DNA of 64,000 bases, taken from NCBI RefSeq assembly GCF_026898135.2, contig NZ_CP114035.2, positions 5,869,501 through 5,933,500 on the forward strand. The letters are read 5' to 3'. The notes beneath the pieces are model-generated. The model had not been told where the DNA came from, searched no databases, and saw only the letters and a program-made list of their open reading frames with translations. Below are positions 10,290 through 20,369 of this stretch, one piece after another. The stretch's first letter is position 1. Each line of letters opens with the position of its first letter. Source of the DNA: Pseudomonas fortuita. Lineage in GTDB: Bacteria > Pseudomonadota > Gammaproteobacteria > Pseudomonadales > Pseudomonadaceae. The translations under genes were made by a program, and so were the position numbers.

Positions 10290-10397
10290 TTGGGGCTGCT
10301 TTGCAGCCCTTTCGCGGCACAAGGCCGCTCCTACAGGGGAACGCGTATCCCTGTAGGAGCGGCCTTGTGCCGCGAAAGGGCCGCAAAGCGGCCCCAA
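10290..10397. repeat. REP inverted pair between convergent hutF and lipocalin gene
   Basis: A near-perfect ~108-bp inverted repeat (TGGGGCTGCTTTGCAGCCC, then TTTCGCGGCACAAGGCCGCT, with complement). It is almost identical to the element at 24675-24782 and may also act as a bidirectional transcription barrier. Confidence 0.88.
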
Positions 10398-10400
10398 AAA

Positions 10401-10973
10401 TCAGTGCATTTTTACGATTTGCTGATCGGACGCCCGCCAGATAAGCCGGCTGGTGTCATACCCCTGCTGGCGTGCCTTGGCCAGCAGGTGCTCGCGCTCC
10501 CAGGCCGGCAACGTCGGCGTGCGTGACAGTATCCACAGGTACTTGCGGTCCGGGCTGCCGACCACTGCCGTGCGGTAGCGATCGTCCACGTACAGAATCC
10601 AGTATTCGCCCCGCGCCACGCCAGGCACCAGCTTGGTGAACCAGTTATCGAACTCTACCCACAGCTTGTCGGTGTGCCCCGGCTCCTGGATGCTTGCGTG
10701 CCCCTCGGCACGCAGCCACTCATCACCCATGGTGCGGCAGCGGTTGAGCACACCAAACGTGCCATCAGGCTTGAGGTTGTAATGCGCCTCGGACTGCTCG
10801 CAGCCGGTCTGGTAGCGCATGGGCAGGCGCGCCAGCTCGAACCATTTGCCCTGGTAGCGCTTGAGGTCGACGTTGCCAGCGGTCTTCGGCGCCAGCGGGT
10901 CGTGCACGGAGCCTGCACAACCGCCCAGCAGCAATGCCAGGCATACCCCCATCAGCAGGTACAGACGCCTCAT
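10401..10973 (-). CDS. blc: Outer-membrane lipocalin (Blc family lipoprotein)
   Basis: A 190-residue bacterial lipocalin. The signal peptide ends in a lipobox LGGC (Cys19), so the mature protein is lipid-anchored, probably in the outer membrane. The lipocalin GxW motif is present (YQGKWFELARLP, about residues 40-51), and the strand pattern includes WILSRTP near the C-terminus. Blc proteins bind fatty acids or lysophospholipids and are linked to membrane stress. Its ATG overlaps the TGA of the upstream small lipoprotein gene (ATGA), so the two are translationally coupled. Confidence 0.9.
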   Translation of the reverse strand: MRRLYLLMGVCLALLLGGCAGSVHDPLAPKTAGNVDLKRYQGKWFELARLPMRYQTGCEQSEAHYNLKPDGTFGVLNRCRTMGDEWLRAEGHASIQEPGHTDKLWVEFDNWFTKLVPGVARGEYWILYVDDRYRTAVVGSPDRKYLWILSRTPTLPAWEREHLLAKARQQGYDTSRLIWRASDQQIVKMH

Positions 10974-11224
10974 TTGAGGCCCTGCCCTGAATACATCAGC
11001 ACCTTGTCAGCCGCGTACTGCACGCTGATGAAGCTCTTCTCGTCCCCCCAGGTGCAGCTGCTCATGCCCAGCGCGCCAGAGCACTCGGTCGGCGTACCGA
11101 GCAACTGCTCGACCTCGGCCTTGTTCATACCGGCCTTGATCTTGGAATAGTTTTCCTGGTTGATCTTGCTGCAGGCAGTCAGGACGACGCACAGCGACAA
11201 CAGGGCGAGGGAACGCAACGACAT
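10970..11224 (-). CDS. Small SmpA/OmlA-like lipoprotein
   Basis: An 84-residue lipoprotein with a signal peptide ending in LTAC. It is followed by a short domain resembling the SmpA/OmlA (BamE-like) fold: NYSKIKAGMNKAEVEQLLGTP. Such domains are often periplasmic chaperone or scaffold modules; the exact role here is unknown. I chose the ATG at 11224 because AGGAG stands eight bases upstream, while the upstream GTG overlaps that site. Coupling to the lipocalin gene suggests a shared envelope function. Confidence 0.8.
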   Translation of the reverse strand: MSLRSLALLSLCVVLTACSKINQENYSKIKAGMNKAEVEQLLGTPTECSGALGMSSCTWGDEKSFISVQYAADKVLMYSGQGLK

Positions 11225-11383
11225 GAAGGACACTCCTGAAGAGGGGAAACAGGCGAGTGGCCTGCAGTGACCTTCGACGGGAAAATCCCTCCCAGGTTCC
11301 CTGCCCTACCCACTTTACCCCTACACCATTGGTCGGATGGCCACTACTGTGCGATTAATCACAAAGCATTAATCACTTCCCAA

Positions 11384-11414
11384 TAAAAAGGCCGCACCCT
11401 TGCAGGTGCGGCCT
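11384..11414 (-). terminator. Rho-independent terminator after the DUF924 gene
   Basis: On the minus strand a GC-rich stem (AGGCCGCACC / GGTGCGGCCT) with a short loop is followed by TTTTTATT. It lies 38 bases beyond the stop of the gene at 11452-12048. Confidence 0.85.
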
Positions 11415-11451
11415 CGCATCGCGATGGCCTGCGCAGCAGGCCCCGTGGGCA

Positions 11452-12048
11452 TCAGAACCTGGACCCAGGCTCCAGCAAAAAGTCCATCTCTTCGCTGGTG
11501 CTTGGCCGCTCAAGCACCAGGTTGCGGTGCGGGAAGCGGCCAAACCGGGCAATCACCCGCTGGTGCTGCTCGGCATAGTCCAGGAAGCCTTCGAACAGCC
11601 GCCGGCTGGCTTCGGGCTGCTCGTCCAGCAACAACTGATAGCGCTCGACACACAGGTTCTGCCAGTCCAGCACCTCGGCATGCTCCAGCACCAGCAGCAC
11701 GAACACACGCTGTATCGGCAGCAACTGGTAGTCCCAGCCCTTCTGCAGGCCCTGCATCGCCACCACCTGGGCGCGCCGGTCGCCCTCGAAGGCGCGCGGC
11801 GTGTCGCGGTAGATCATGCGCGGCAACTGGTCCAGCAAGATCAACAGGCCCAGCCAGCCCTGCGGGCTTTGCTGCCATTCATCGAGCCCGCCCGCCAAGG
11901 CGTGCTCGACCAGGTCGCCAAACAGCGCATGGGCATCGGCATCGTGGTGCTTGCCGAACCACAGCGTGCTCTTCTCGTCAGCCACGGCCTGGGCACTGGT
12001 GCCCCAACCGAACCACCATTCCAGCAACGGCTGCCAAGGTGCGAGCAT
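11452..12048 (-). CDS. DUF924 family protein
   Basis: A 198-residue, mostly helical protein of the DUF924 family. Conserved features are LLILLDQLPRMIYRDTP (about residues 67-83) and the C-terminal RFGRFPHRN motif. The family is widespread in proteobacteria, with a TPR-like helical fold predicted and no firmly established function. The stop of fbp lies three bases upstream of its start, so it is very probably co-transcribed with fructose-bisphosphatase. That may be chance, but it is worth noting for function. Confidence 0.85.
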   Translation of the reverse strand: MLAPWQPLLEWWFGWGTSAQAVADEKSTLWFGKHHDADAHALFGDLVEHALAGGLDEWQQSPQGWLGLLILLDQLPRMIYRDTPRAFEGDRRAQVVAMQGLQKGWDYQLLPIQRVFVLLVLEHAEVLDWQNLCVERYQLLLDEQPEASRRLFEGFLDYAEQHQRVIARFGRFPHRNLVLERPSTSEEMDFLLEPGSRF

Positions 12049-12051
12049 GAC

Positions 12052-13062
12052 TTACTCCTTGTGGTAGGCGGTGACGCGCTCTACTTCTTCCTTCGAGCCA
12101 AGGATCACCGACACGCGCTGGTGCAGGCTCTCTGGCTTGATGTCGAGGATGCGATCGTAACCGTTGGTAGAGGCGCCGCCTGCCTGTTCGATAATGAACG
12201 ACATCGGGTTGGCTTCGTACATCAGGCGCAGCTTGCCCGGCTTGCTTGGCTCGCGGGCGTCACGTGGGTACATGAACAGACCGCCACGGGTCAGGATGCG
12301 GTGCACATCGGCCACCATCGAGGCGATCCAGCGCATGTTGTAGTTCTTTTTCAGCGGGCCGGTTTCGCCGGCCAGCAGTTCGCCCACGTAGCGTTGTACC
12401 GGGGCTTCCCAGTGACGCTGGTTGGACATGTTGATGGCGAATTCGGCGGTGGTTGCCGGCACCTGGATGTTTTCGTGGGTCAGGACGAAGCTGCCCAGTT
12501 CACGGTCCAGGGTGAAGCCCTTGACGCCGTTGCCCAAGGTCAGGATCAGCATGGTCTGCGGGCCGTAGATGGCGTAACCGGCGGCGACCTGCTCGGTGCC
12601 TGGCTGCAGGAAGGCTTCTTCGTTGAGGCTTTCGTTCTGGCTCAGGTACTGGTTAGGGCAACGCAGCACCGAGAAGATGGTACCGACCGAGACGTTGACG
12701 TCGATGTTCGACGAACCGTCCAATGGGTCGAAGACCAGCAGGTACGCACCTTTCGGGTACTTGCCCGGAATCTGGTAGGCGTTGTCCATTTCTTCGGAGG
12801 CCATGCCGGCCAGGTGGCCGCCCCACTCGTTGGCTTCCAGCAGGATATCGTTGGAAATCACGTCCAGTTTCTTCTGGACTTCGCCCTGCACGTTTTCAGT
12901 GCCCATGCTGCCCAGCACGCCACCGAGGGCGCCTTTGGACACGTGATGGCTGATTTCCTTGCACGCACGCGCCACCACTTCGATCAGGAAGCGCAGATCG
13001 GCAGGGGTATTGTTGCTGCGGGTCTGCTCAATCAGATAGCGACTCAGGGTAACGCGGGACAT
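12052..13062 (-). CDS. fbp: Fructose-1,6-bisphosphatase class I
   Basis: Dephosphorylates fructose 1,6-bisphosphate to fructose 6-phosphate in gluconeogenesis, which pseudomonads need because they lack phosphofructokinase. The 336-residue product has the metal and phosphate-binding signature [14 protein letters not shown] (about residues 110-123), [11 protein letters not shown] and the C-terminal [20 protein letters not shown], which contains the class I active-site lysine region. It is followed directly by the DUF924 gene. The next gene upstream, glgP, shares central carbohydrate metabolism but is separated by a REP pair. Confidence 0.96.
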   Translation of the reverse strand: MSRVTLSRYLIEQTRSNNTPADLRFLIEVVARACKEISHHVSKGALGGVLGSMGTENVQGEVQKKLDVISNDILLEANEWGGHLAGMASEEMDNAYQIPGKYPKGAYLLVFDPLDGSSNIDVNVSVGTIFSVLRCPNQYLSQNESLNEEAFLQPGTEQVAAGYAIYGPQTMLILTLGNGVKGFTLDRELGSFVLTHENIQVPATTAEFAINMSNQRHWEAPVQRYVGELLAGETGPLKKNYNMRWIASMVADVHRILTRGGLFMYPRDAREPSKPGKLRLMYEANPMSFIIEQAGGASTNGYDRILDIKPESLHQRVSVILGSKEEVERVTAYHKE

Positions 13063-13222
13063 GTATGGCTCCGAAAGGATTGTGGGAGTAAAAACCCCCG
13101 CAGTTTACAGGGAGAGTGGCAGGCTAGCGAGCAATGAGACTCGCCACGGCTCTCAGACGGCACAATAGGTCGCTAGTTCAGCCTGCGCCAGGCCGGCTGT
13201 CGAGTGAAGCTGCTTTACAGTC

Positions 13223-13312
13223 CAATCGCGGGGCAAGCCCGCTCCCACAGGTTTGCGCTGCCTTCAAGACAACGCAGATCCTGTGGGAGCGAGCTTGCCC
13301 CGCGAATGGGCC
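13223..13312. repeat. REP inverted pair between glgP and fbp
   Basis: Facing copies of CGCGGGGCAAGCCCGCTCCC and its complement lie about 20 bases apart in the 269-base gap between glgP and fbp. The rest of that gap (13063-13222) presumably holds the fbp promoter, but no clear motif was seen. Confidence 0.85.
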
Positions 13313-13331
13313 GCAACCCGGACCCACATGC

Positions 13332-15782
13332 TCAATCCAGTGCCTTCCAGATCTCGGTCGCATATTCGCGAATGGTCCGGTCCGACGAGAACCAGCCCAT
13401 CCGCGCCGTGTTCAGCACGGCCATACGCCACCACTCCTGCGGTGTGTGCCACAGTTCTTCGACCCGCCGCTGGGCATCCCAGTAGGCATCGAAGTCGGCA
13501 CACACCAGGAAGCGGTCATAGGCCACCAGCCCGTCGATCAACCCGGTATAGCGTGATGGGTCGTCTGGCGAGAACACACCACTGCGAATCGCCTGCAACA
13601 CGTCGCTCAAGCGGTTGGAAGCGGCTATGGCGGCGTTTGCACCAAAATCACCGGCACGCTTGCGCGCCTCGACCTGCTGCGCAGTCAGGCCAAAGATGAA
13701 CATGTTGTCGGCACCCACCTGTTCGCACATTTCCACGTTGGCACCGTCCAGGGTGCCGATGGTCAGCGCGCCGTTCAGGCCGAACTTCATGTTGCTGGTA
13801 CCGGAGGCTTCATAACCTGCGGTGGAAATCTGCTCGGACAGGTCGGCCGCCGGGATGATGCTTTCGGCCAGGCTGACGTTGTAGTTAGGCAGGAACACCA
13901 CCTTGAGCAGACCGCGCACGGTCGGGTCATTGTTCACCACCCGGGCAATGTCGTTGGCCAGCTTGATGATCAGCTTGGCCTGGTGGTAACTGGCCGCAGC
14001 CTTGCCGGCGAAGATCTTCACCCGCGGCACCCAGCTGGTGCCGGGATCGTTGCGAATGGCCTGATACAGCGCCACGGTGTGCAGCAGGTTGAGCAGCTGG
14101 CGCTTGTACTCGTGGATACGCTTGACCTGCACATCGAACAACGCTTCAGGGTTCACCGTGACACCAATGCGGTCCTGGATGATGCTGGCCAGGGCACGCT
14201 TGCTGTGCAGCCGTTGAGCAGCGAACTGCTTGCGGAAACTGGCCTTGTCGGCAAATGGCACCAGGCCAACCAGAAGCCCTTCAGGGTCGTCCTTGAGTTC
14301 CGGCCCGAGCGCTTCGACCAGCATCTCGGTCAGCTGAGGGTTTGACTGGTACAGCCAGCGGCGAAAGGTAATGCCGTTGGTCTTGTTGTTGATCCGTTGC
14401 GGGTAGAGCTTGTGCAGCTCGGAAAACACCGTGCTCTTCATCAGCTTGCTGTGCAGCGCGGACACACCGTTGACGCTGTGCGAGCCCAGAAACGCCAGGT
14501 TACCCATGCGCACCCGGCGCCCATTGTCTTCCTCGATCAGCGACACCGCGCGCAGCACGTCGAAATCGTGCAGGCCTTTGGCCCGCAATGCATCGATATG
14601 GTAGGCGTTGATCAGGTAGATGATCTGCATGTGCCGCGGCAGCATGCGCTCCATCAGGGCTACCGGCCAGGTTTCCAGGGCTTCGGGCAGCAGGGTGTGG
14701 TTGGTGTAGGCGAGCGTGCCAACGGTCAGTTCCCAGGCCTTGTCCCAGGGCACTTCATGCTGGTCCACCAGCAGCCGCATCAACTCGGCAACGGCAATCG
14801 AAGGGTGTGTGTCGTTGAGCTGGATGGCCGCCGCGTCGGGCAGGTTGAGCAGGTCCTTGTGCATGTTCAGGTGACGGCGCAGCAAGTCCTGCAGCGAAGC
14901 CGACACAAAGAAGTACTCCTGACGCAGGCGCAGTTCCTGCCCCGCCTCGGTGCTGTCGGCCGGGTACAGCACGCGCGAAATGCTCTCGGCCCGCGCCACT
15001 TCGGCCACGGCCCCCAGGTGGTCACCGGCATTGAAGCGCTCCAGGTGCAGCTCTTCCAGCGCCCGCGCACGCCACAGGCGCAGTGTGTTGACGCTGGATC
15101 CACGCCAGCCGACCACGGGCGTGTCGTAGGCCACCGCCCGCACCGTTTCGCCCGGCGACCATACTTGCCGCTGGTTGCCACTGGCATCGTTGACGGTTTC
15201 GACACTGCCGCCGAAGCTGATCGGGTAGATCACCTCAGCACGCTCGAACTCCCAAGGGTTACCGAAGTCCAGCCAGTTTTCGGTCTGTTCCTGCTGCCAG
15301 CCATCGACTACAGCCTGACGGAACAACCCATGTTCGTAGCGAATGCCGTAACCATGGGCGGCGATGCCCAGGGTGGACATGCTTTCCATGAAGCACGCAG
15401 CCAGGCGGCCGAGACCCCCGTTACCCAGGGCGGCGTCGGGCTCGAGCAGGCGGATGCGCTCCAGGTCCACGTCCAGCCCTTCCAGCGCATCACGGGCGAC
15501 GTCCAGCAGCCCCAGGTTGCTCAGGCTGTCGTACAGCAAGCGCCCGATTAGGAACTCGAGGGAGAGGTAATAGACCCGCTTCTGGCTACGACGATAGGCC
15601 AGGCGGGTGTGGTCCATCCAGTGGTCGACCATGTGGTCGCGCGCGGCCAGAGCGATGGCCTCGAACCAGTCGTGGTCGAACGCATGTTCCGGGTCCTTGC
15701 CGACCGCGTAGGTCAGCTTGTTCAGTACAGCGGCGCGAAATTCGGCCACCTCGGCGTCACGTGCTTTGGGTTCCTGAGACAT
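13332..15782 (-). CDS. glgP: Glycogen/maltodextrin phosphorylase
   Basis: Releases glucose 1-phosphate from alpha-1,4-glucans by phosphorolysis using pyridoxal phosphate. The 816-residue product is normal length for bacterial glycogen phosphorylases. The PLP-lysine motif EASGTSNMKFGLNGAL is present in the C-terminal half, and the N-terminal domain has NGGLGRLAACFMES. VKRIHEYKRQ is the conserved phosphorylase signature. The start ATG is at 15782. No other glycogen genes are adjacent, so it stands alone, divergent from the YcgN-like gene. Confidence 0.94.
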   Translation of the reverse strand: MSQEPKARDAEVAEFRAAVLNKLTYAVGKDPEHAFDHDWFEAIALAARDHMVDHWMDHTRLAYRRSQKRVYYLSLEFLIGRLLYDSLSNLGLLDVARDALEGLDVDLERIRLLEPDAALGNGGLGRLAACFMESMSTLGIAAHGYGIRYEHGLFRQAVVDGWQQEQTENWLDFGNPWEFERAEVIYPISFGGSVETVNDASGNQRQVWSPGETVRAVAYDTPVVGWRGSSVNTLRLWRARALEELHLERFNAGDHLGAVAEVARAESISRVLYPADSTEAGQELRLRQEYFFVSASLQDLLRRHLNMHKDLLNLPDAAAIQLNDTHPSIAVAELMRLLVDQHEVPWDKAWELTVGTLAYTNHTLLPEALETWPVALMERMLPRHMQIIYLINAYHIDALRAKGLHDFDVLRAVSLIEEDNGRRVRMGNLAFLGSHSVNGVSALHSKLMKSTVFSELHKLYPQRINNKTNGITFRRWLYQSNPQLTEMLVEALGPELKDDPEGLLVGLVPFADKASFRKQFAAQRLHSKRALASIIQDRIGVTVNPEALFDVQVKRIHEYKRQLLNLLHTVALYQAIRNDPGTSWVPRVKIFAGKAAASYHQAKLIIKLANDIARVVNNDPTVRGLLKVVFLPNYNVSLAESIIPAADLSEQISTAGYEASGTSNMKFGLNGALTIGTLDGANVEMCEQVGADNMFIFGLTAQQVEARKRAGDFGANAAIAASNRLSDVLQAIRSGVFSPDDPSRYTGLIDGLVAYDRFLVCADFDAYWDAQRRVEELWHTPQEWWRMAVLNTARMGWFSSDRTIREYATEIWKALD

Positions 15783-15966
15783 GCGGCATCCTCTGGCAAG
15801 TTGACGAAAGCGGAGGGAGATTGATCAGACTAGACCCTTCGACAGGGAGTGACAGTGACTGTTCGCAGTTTTCATGCCGACTCTGCGAATCCGGCAAAAG
15901 GTTGTTCATAAATTGAGCAATTCCGGTATCATCGCGCGCCCCAAGACCGTGATCCACCCTATAAAG

Positions 15967-16371
15967 ATGAAAACGACCCTGATCGCCGCCGCCGAAGTCG
16001 ACCGCCTGGAGACTTGGCAGCGCTACGCCAGCCACATGTGCCACGGCTGCCATTCGACCTGCTGCACCCTGCCGGTAGAGGTGAAGATCAAGGATCTGAT
16101 CCGTATCGGCGTGGTGGACGAGTTCGAGAAAGACGAACCCCCCAAAAACGTGGCTAAACGCTTGCAGAAGGAAGGCATCATCGAGCGCTTCAACCAGAAG
16201 TCAGGGATCTTCACCCTGACCCGGATGAGCAACGATGACTGCATGTATCTGGATCGTAAAAGCCGGCTGTGCACCATTTATGACAAGCGCCCGGATACCT
16301 GCCGCAACCACCCCAAGGTCGGGCCGCGGCCGGGGTATTGCGCCTATAAGCCCAAGGTGGTCGGGCGCTGA
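15967..16371 (+). CDS. YcgN/YkgJ family cysteine-cluster protein
   Basis: A 134-residue protein of the YkgJ/YcgN family, which carries clustered cysteines thought to bind zinc or an iron-sulfur cluster. The cluster CHGCHSTCC (about residues 25-33) is followed by single Cys residues at DDCMYLDRKSRLC and DTCRNHPKV, the usual arrangement. No function is established. I place the start at 15967 (MKTTLIAAAEVDRLETW); the ribosome site is weak, and an upstream start at 15874 is possible but the extra 31 residues look non-coding. Confidence 0.8.
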   Translation: MKTTLIAAAEVDRLETWQRYASHMCHGCHSTCCTLPVEVKIKDLIRIGVVDEFEKDEPPKNVAKRLQKEGIIERFNQKSGIFTLTRMSNDDCMYLDRKSRLCTIYDKRPDTCRNHPKVGPRPGYCAYKPKVVGR

Positions 16372-16384
16372 TCGTCAGGCTTCA

Positions 16385-16419
16385 AGGGCCTCTTCGCGGG
16401 CAAGCCCGCAAAGGGGCCA
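16385..16419. repeat. Single REP hairpin
   Basis: GGCCTCTTCGCGGGCAAGCC with partial complement forms a lone, shortened REP hairpin just after the cysteine-cluster gene and before the shared terminator. Confidence 0.6.
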
Positions 16420-16437
16420 ACACAAATCCTGAAGGCA

Positions 16438-16476
16438 TAAAAAAACGCCCCCGGCCTTTCAACCGGGGGCGTTTTC
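16438..16476. terminator. Bidirectional terminator between the cysteine-cluster gene and typA
   Basis: A-run, then ACGCCCCCGG / CCGGGGGCGT stem around CCTTTCAA, then T-run. It can terminate the rightward gene ending at 16371 and the leftward typA ending at 16494. Confidence 0.92.
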
Positions 16477-16493
16477 ATTCAGCCAAAGCTAAC

Positions 16494-18317
16494 TTAGCTG
16501 TTCTTGGCTTTCTTGGCAGCGCGGGTACGCTCGCTTTCGTCCAGGATCTTCTTGCGAAGACGGATGGACTTCGGCGTTACTTCGCACAGCTCGTCTTCCT
16601 GGATGTATTCCAGAGCCTGTTCCAGGGTGAAGCGAACAGGCGGAACCAGGGCGATGACTTCGTCTTTACCCGAAGCACGCATGTTGTCGAGCTTCTTGCC
16701 CTTGGTAGGGTTGACGCCCAGGTCGTTGTCGCGGCTGTTCTGGCCGATGATCTGACCGTTGTAGATCTCCTGACCGTGCTCGACAAACAGCTTGCCACGC
16801 GCCTGCAGGGTTTCCAGCGAGTAGGTCAGCGCCTTGCCGGTTTCGACCGAAACCAGTACGCCGTTCTGACGGCCGGACATGTGGCCGGACTTCACAGCGT
16901 CATAGCGGTCGAAGATCGAGGTCAGGATGCCTGCACCGTTGGTCAGGGTCAGGAACTGGTTACGGAAACCGATCAGACCACGCGCCGGGATGTTGTATTC
17001 CAGGCGAACACGGCCCTTGCCATCCGGGACCATGTTGGTCAGGTCGCCTTTACGCAGACCCATTTCTTCCATGACCTTGCCCTGGGATTCTTCAGGGATG
17101 TCGATGGTGACGTTTTCGAACGGCTCTTGCTTGACGCCGTCTACTTCACGAATGATTACTTCTGGGCGGCCCAGGGCCAGCTCGAAGCCTTCGCGACGCA
17201 TGGTTTCGATCAGTACCGACAGGTGCAGCTCGCCACGGCCCGAGACCTTGAACTTGTCTGGGGAATCGGTTTCTTCAACGCGCAGGGCTACGTTGTACAG
17301 CAGCTCTTTGTCCAGACGGTCCTTGATGTTACGGCTGGTGACGAACTTGCCTTCCTTGCCGCAGAACGGCGAGTCGTTGACCTGGAAGGTCATCGAAACG
17401 GTTGGCTCGTCAACGGTCAGCGGCTTCATCGCCTCAACGGCGGTCGGGTCGCACAGGGTGTCGGAGATGAACAGCTCGTCGAAACCGCTGATGCAAACGA
17501 TGTCGCCAGCCTGGGCTTCTTCAACGTCGACGCGGTGCAGGCCGTGGTGACCCATCAGCTTGAGGATACGGCCGTTACGCTTTTTGCCGTCAGCGTCGAT
17601 GGCGACAACCGGGGTGTTCGGCTTGATGCGGCCACGGGCAATACGGCCAACGCCGATAACACCCAGGAAGCTGTTGTAGTCCAGTGCAGAGATCTGCATC
17701 TGGAACGGGCCGTCACGGTCAACAGCTGGCGCTGGAACGTGGTCGATGACAGCCTGGTACAGGGCAGTCATGTCTTCGCCCATTTCGGTGTGGTCCAGAC
17801 CGGCAATGCCGTTCAGGGCCGAAGCGTAGACCACTTTGAAGTCCAGCTGCTCGTCGGTAGCGCCGAGGTTGTCGAACAGGTCGAAGATCTGGTCCAGAAC
17901 CCAATCAGGACGCGCGCCCGGGCGGTCAACCTTGTTGATCACGACGATTGGCTTCAGGCCAGCTTCGAAAGCCTTCTTGGTTACGAAGCGGGTTTGCGGC
18001 ATAGGGCCGTCTTGAGCGTCGACCAGCAGCAGCACGGAATCGACCATCGACATTACACGCTCAACCTCGCCACCGAAGTCGGCGTGGCCGGGGGTGTCGA
18101 CGATGTTGATGTGGTAGCCGTTCCAGTTGATGGCGGTGTTTTTCGCCAGAATGGTAATACCGCGCTCTTTTTCCTGGTCGTTGGAGTCCATGACGCGCTC
18201 GTCGTTGAGCTCGTTACGCTCCAGAGTGCCGGACTGACGCAGGAGTTTGTCGACCAGGGTGGTTTTACCATGGTCAACGTGGGCGATGATGGCGATGTTA
18301 CGCAGATTTTCGATCAC
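16494..18317 (-). CDS. typA: Ribosome-associated GTPase TypA/BipA
   Basis: A 607-residue translational GTPase of the EF-G-like family that binds ribosomes and aids 50S assembly and growth under stress, especially cold. The G1 motif [10 protein letters not shown] (residues 13-22), the switch region [21 protein letters not shown] (G3) and NKVDRP (G4) are all intact. The C-terminus (about residue 480 on) is the BipA-specific domain ending in a lysine-rich tail. The gene has its own upstream region next to the thiI 3' end. Confidence 0.97.
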   Translation of the reverse strand: MIENLRNIAIIAHVDHGKTTLVDKLLRQSGTLERNELNDERVMDSNDQEKERGITILAKNTAINWNGYHINIVDTPGHADFGGEVERVMSMVDSVLLLVDAQDGPMPQTRFVTKKAFEAGLKPIVVINKVDRPGARPDWVLDQIFDLFDNLGATDEQLDFKVVYASALNGIAGLDHTEMGEDMTALYQAVIDHVPAPAVDRDGPFQMQISALDYNSFLGVIGVGRIARGRIKPNTPVVAIDADGKKRNGRILKLMGHHGLHRVDVEEAQAGDIVCISGFDELFISDTLCDPTAVEAMKPLTVDEPTVSMTFQVNDSPFCGKEGKFVTSRNIKDRLDKELLYNVALRVEETDSPDKFKVSGRGELHLSVLIETMRREGFELALGRPEVIIREVDGVKQEPFENVTIDIPEESQGKVMEEMGLRKGDLTNMVPDGKGRVRLEYNIPARGLIGFRNQFLTLTNGAGILTSIFDRYDAVKSGHMSGRQNGVLVSVETGKALTYSLETLQARGKLFVEHGQEIYNGQIIGQNSRDNDLGVNPTKGKKLDNMRASGKDEVIALVPPVRFTLEQALEYIQEDELCEVTPKSIRLRKKILDESERTRAAKKAKNS

Positions 18318-18445
18318 AAGTGTATCTCGATCAGAGGATTCGGTTGCCGCCCAGTGTAGGCGGCCAATATGTACTGTTTAAGGCTCAGCGGGCCCGGTGG
18401 TCGGGAGGGCGATGGCGGATACTGCCGCCATACAGCCCCGGCGTC

Positions 18446-19900
18446 TTATGTCGGACGATAAACACGCACATTGGCATGTCCCTCACTGAGCAGATGGTGT
18501 GCGTGCAAACGGCTCATCACACCCTTGTCGCAATACAGCAAGTACTGGCGCGTGGGGTCCAGGTGCTTGAACTTGCTGTTGATGGCATAAAACGGCATGG
18601 CCTGGACTTCGATACCGTCCAGCACCAGGGGTTCGTCTTCCTGGGCATCGGGGTGACGAATGTCGATGACGATCTGGCCCGACAGCGCCTCGGCCACTTC
18701 CTCGATTTCGACATCCTTGCCCAGCTCGTCGATCACATGGTCGATGGAGATCAGCTTGGCGCGCTCCAGGGCGCGCTCCAGCACGGCCATGTCGAACTGC
18801 TTCTCTTCATGCTCCATGCGATGGCGCTTGGCGTGAGTGGTCGGGTTTACCGAAATCACGCCGCAGTATTCTGGCATGTGCTTGGCGAAGTCGGCGGTGC
18901 CGATTTCGGTGGCCTGGTCGATGATGTCCTGCTTGTGGCTGGCCAGCAGCGGGCGCAGCACCAGCTTGTCGGTGGCCGAGTCGATGATCGACAGGTTCGG
19001 CAGGGTCTGGCTGGACACCTGGGAAATGGCCTCGCCCGTGACCAGGGCATCGATTTCCAGGCGGTCAGCCATGTGCGCGGCACCGCGCAGCATCATGCGC
19101 TTGAGGGTCACGCCCATGTAGCTGTTGTCGACCTTGTTGAGGATCTCGCCGACCACTTCTTCGAACGGCACGCTGATGAACAGCACGCGCTGGCTGCTGC
19201 CGTACTTCTTCCACAGGTAGTGGGCCACTTCCATAACGCCCAGCTCGTGGGCACGGCCGCCAAGGTTGAAGAAGCAGAAGTGGGTCATCAGGCCACGGCG
19301 CATCATCTGGTAGGCTGCCACGGTGGAGTCGAAGCCACCGGACATCAGTACCAAGGTCTGCTCCAGGGCGCCCAGCGGGTAGCCGCCGATCCCCTGGTGC
19401 TGGTTGTGGATCACGTACAGGCGCTGGTTGCGGATTTCGATGCGCACCAGCACTTCAGGCTTCTTCAGCTCGATGCCGGCCGCGCCACACTGTTGGCGCA
19501 GCTGGCTGCCGACGTAACGGTCGACGTCCATCGAGGTGAAGTCATGGTGGCCCCCGCGCTTGCAGCGCACGGCAAAGTGCTTGCCGGCCAGCAGGTGGCC
19601 GAAGTGCTGCTTGCACTTGGCAACGATGTCATCGAAGTCACCCAGCGGGTATTCCTCTACCTGCAGGAAATGGGTGATACCCGGGGTGCAGGTGAGGCGT
19701 TCGATCATCTCGCGCTGGACTTTTTCGTCTTCGATGCGGGTGACCACTTCGAGATTGTCCCAGACACCATCGACCGCGAGCTCAGGATCGAGGTCCTTGA
19801 GCACGTTGCGGATGTTCTTGGCGAGCTGACGGATGAAGCGCTTGCGCACCGGCCGGCTCTTGATGGTGATTTCTGGGAAGACTTTGACGATAAGTTTCAT
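18446..19900 (-). CDS. thiI: tRNA 4-thiouridine synthase ThiI with rhodanese domain
   Basis: Transfers sulfur to tRNA U8 (4-thiouridine) and can supply sulfur for the thiamine thiazole. In the 484-residue product the N-terminal ferredoxin-like and THUMP region (about residues 1-165) precedes a PP-loop ([15 protein letters not shown], about residues 180-195). The C-terminal rhodanese domain has the persulfide cysteine in [10 protein letters not shown] (Cys457). This is the long gamma-proteobacterial form. It is divergent from glnA across a 469-base regulatory region. Confidence 0.96.
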   Translation of the reverse strand: MKLIVKVFPEITIKSRPVRKRFIRQLAKNIRNVLKDLDPELAVDGVWDNLEVVTRIEDEKVQREMIERLTCTPGITHFLQVEEYPLGDFDDIVAKCKQHFGHLLAGKHFAVRCKRGGHHDFTSMDVDRYVGSQLRQQCGAAGIELKKPEVLVRIEIRNQRLYVIHNQHQGIGGYPLGALEQTLVLMSGGFDSTVAAYQMMRRGLMTHFCFFNLGGRAHELGVMEVAHYLWKKYGSSQRVLFISVPFEEVVGEILNKVDNSYMGVTLKRMMLRGAAHMADRLEIDALVTGEAISQVSSQTLPNLSIIDSATDKLVLRPLLASHKQDIIDQATEIGTADFAKHMPEYCGVISVNPTTHAKRHRMEHEEKQFDMAVLERALERAKLISIDHVIDELGKDVEIEEVAEALSGQIVIDIRHPDAQEDEPLVLDGIEVQAMPFYAINSKFKHLDPTRQYLLYCDKGVMSRLHAHHLLSEGHANVRVYRPT

Positions 19901-20011
19901 TGGTTAACAGCGCGCGCAGGGCCTGCCGAAAATGTGGGGCGCGAATTATAGCGGAAACTGCTCAGGATTTGACCAACTTTTGTACAGAAGGTTGGATTTA
20001 TATTGCCTGTA

Positions 20012-20108
20012 CTGGCCTCCTCGCCGGCAAGCCAGCTCCCACAGGACTTCGGCGGGCCTCAAGACATGCGCCCTCTCAGTGGGAGCTGGCTTGCCGGCGA
20101 TGAGGCCC
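20012..20108. repeat. REP inverted pair upstream of glnA
   Basis: Facing copies of CTCGCCGGCAAGCCAGCTCC lie between the thiI start and the glnA control region. The rest of the thiI-glnA gap holds the NtrC and sigma-54 sites listed separately. Confidence 0.85.
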
Positions 20109-20133
20109 TTAAAGGAAGCACACAGCCAACCAA

Positions 20134-20150
20134 TGCACCCTATTGGTGCG
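20134..20150. promoter_or_regulatory. NtrC binding site upstream of glnA
   Basis: TGCACCCTATTGGTGCG matches the NtrC consensus TGCACC-N5-GGTGCA in 11 of 12 fixed positions. It lies about 120 bases upstream of the sigma-54 promoter, a normal enhancer distance. A further half-site (GGTGCAC) is at about 20177-20183. Confidence 0.85.
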
Positions 20151-20254
20151 TTGATGCCAAAAACCGCATCGTAAGGGTGCACTTTTCCCCGCCAACCCAC
20201 CGCCAAATGCCCGCAAACGCCTGCTTTTATCCCACCCTCGCCATTTTCGGGCAC

Positions 20255-20270
20255 TGGCATGCAATTTGCT
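20255..20270 (+). promoter_or_regulatory. Sigma-54 promoter of glnA
   Basis: TGGCATGCAATTTGCT fits the -24/-12 consensus TGGCAYR-N4-TTGCW exactly, with the invariant GG and GC correctly spaced. Transcription would start near 20281, leaving a leader of about 90 bases before the glnA ATG. Confidence 0.9.
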
Positions 20271-20369
20271 CCCTTGTGAGGCAGGTAAGCTTGGCCGACT
20301 ATCCGCGCCCGGCAACACCCTTTTTCCAGGGCAGCGGCCCACCGCGCTCTAGACCATCCGGAGGACAAC

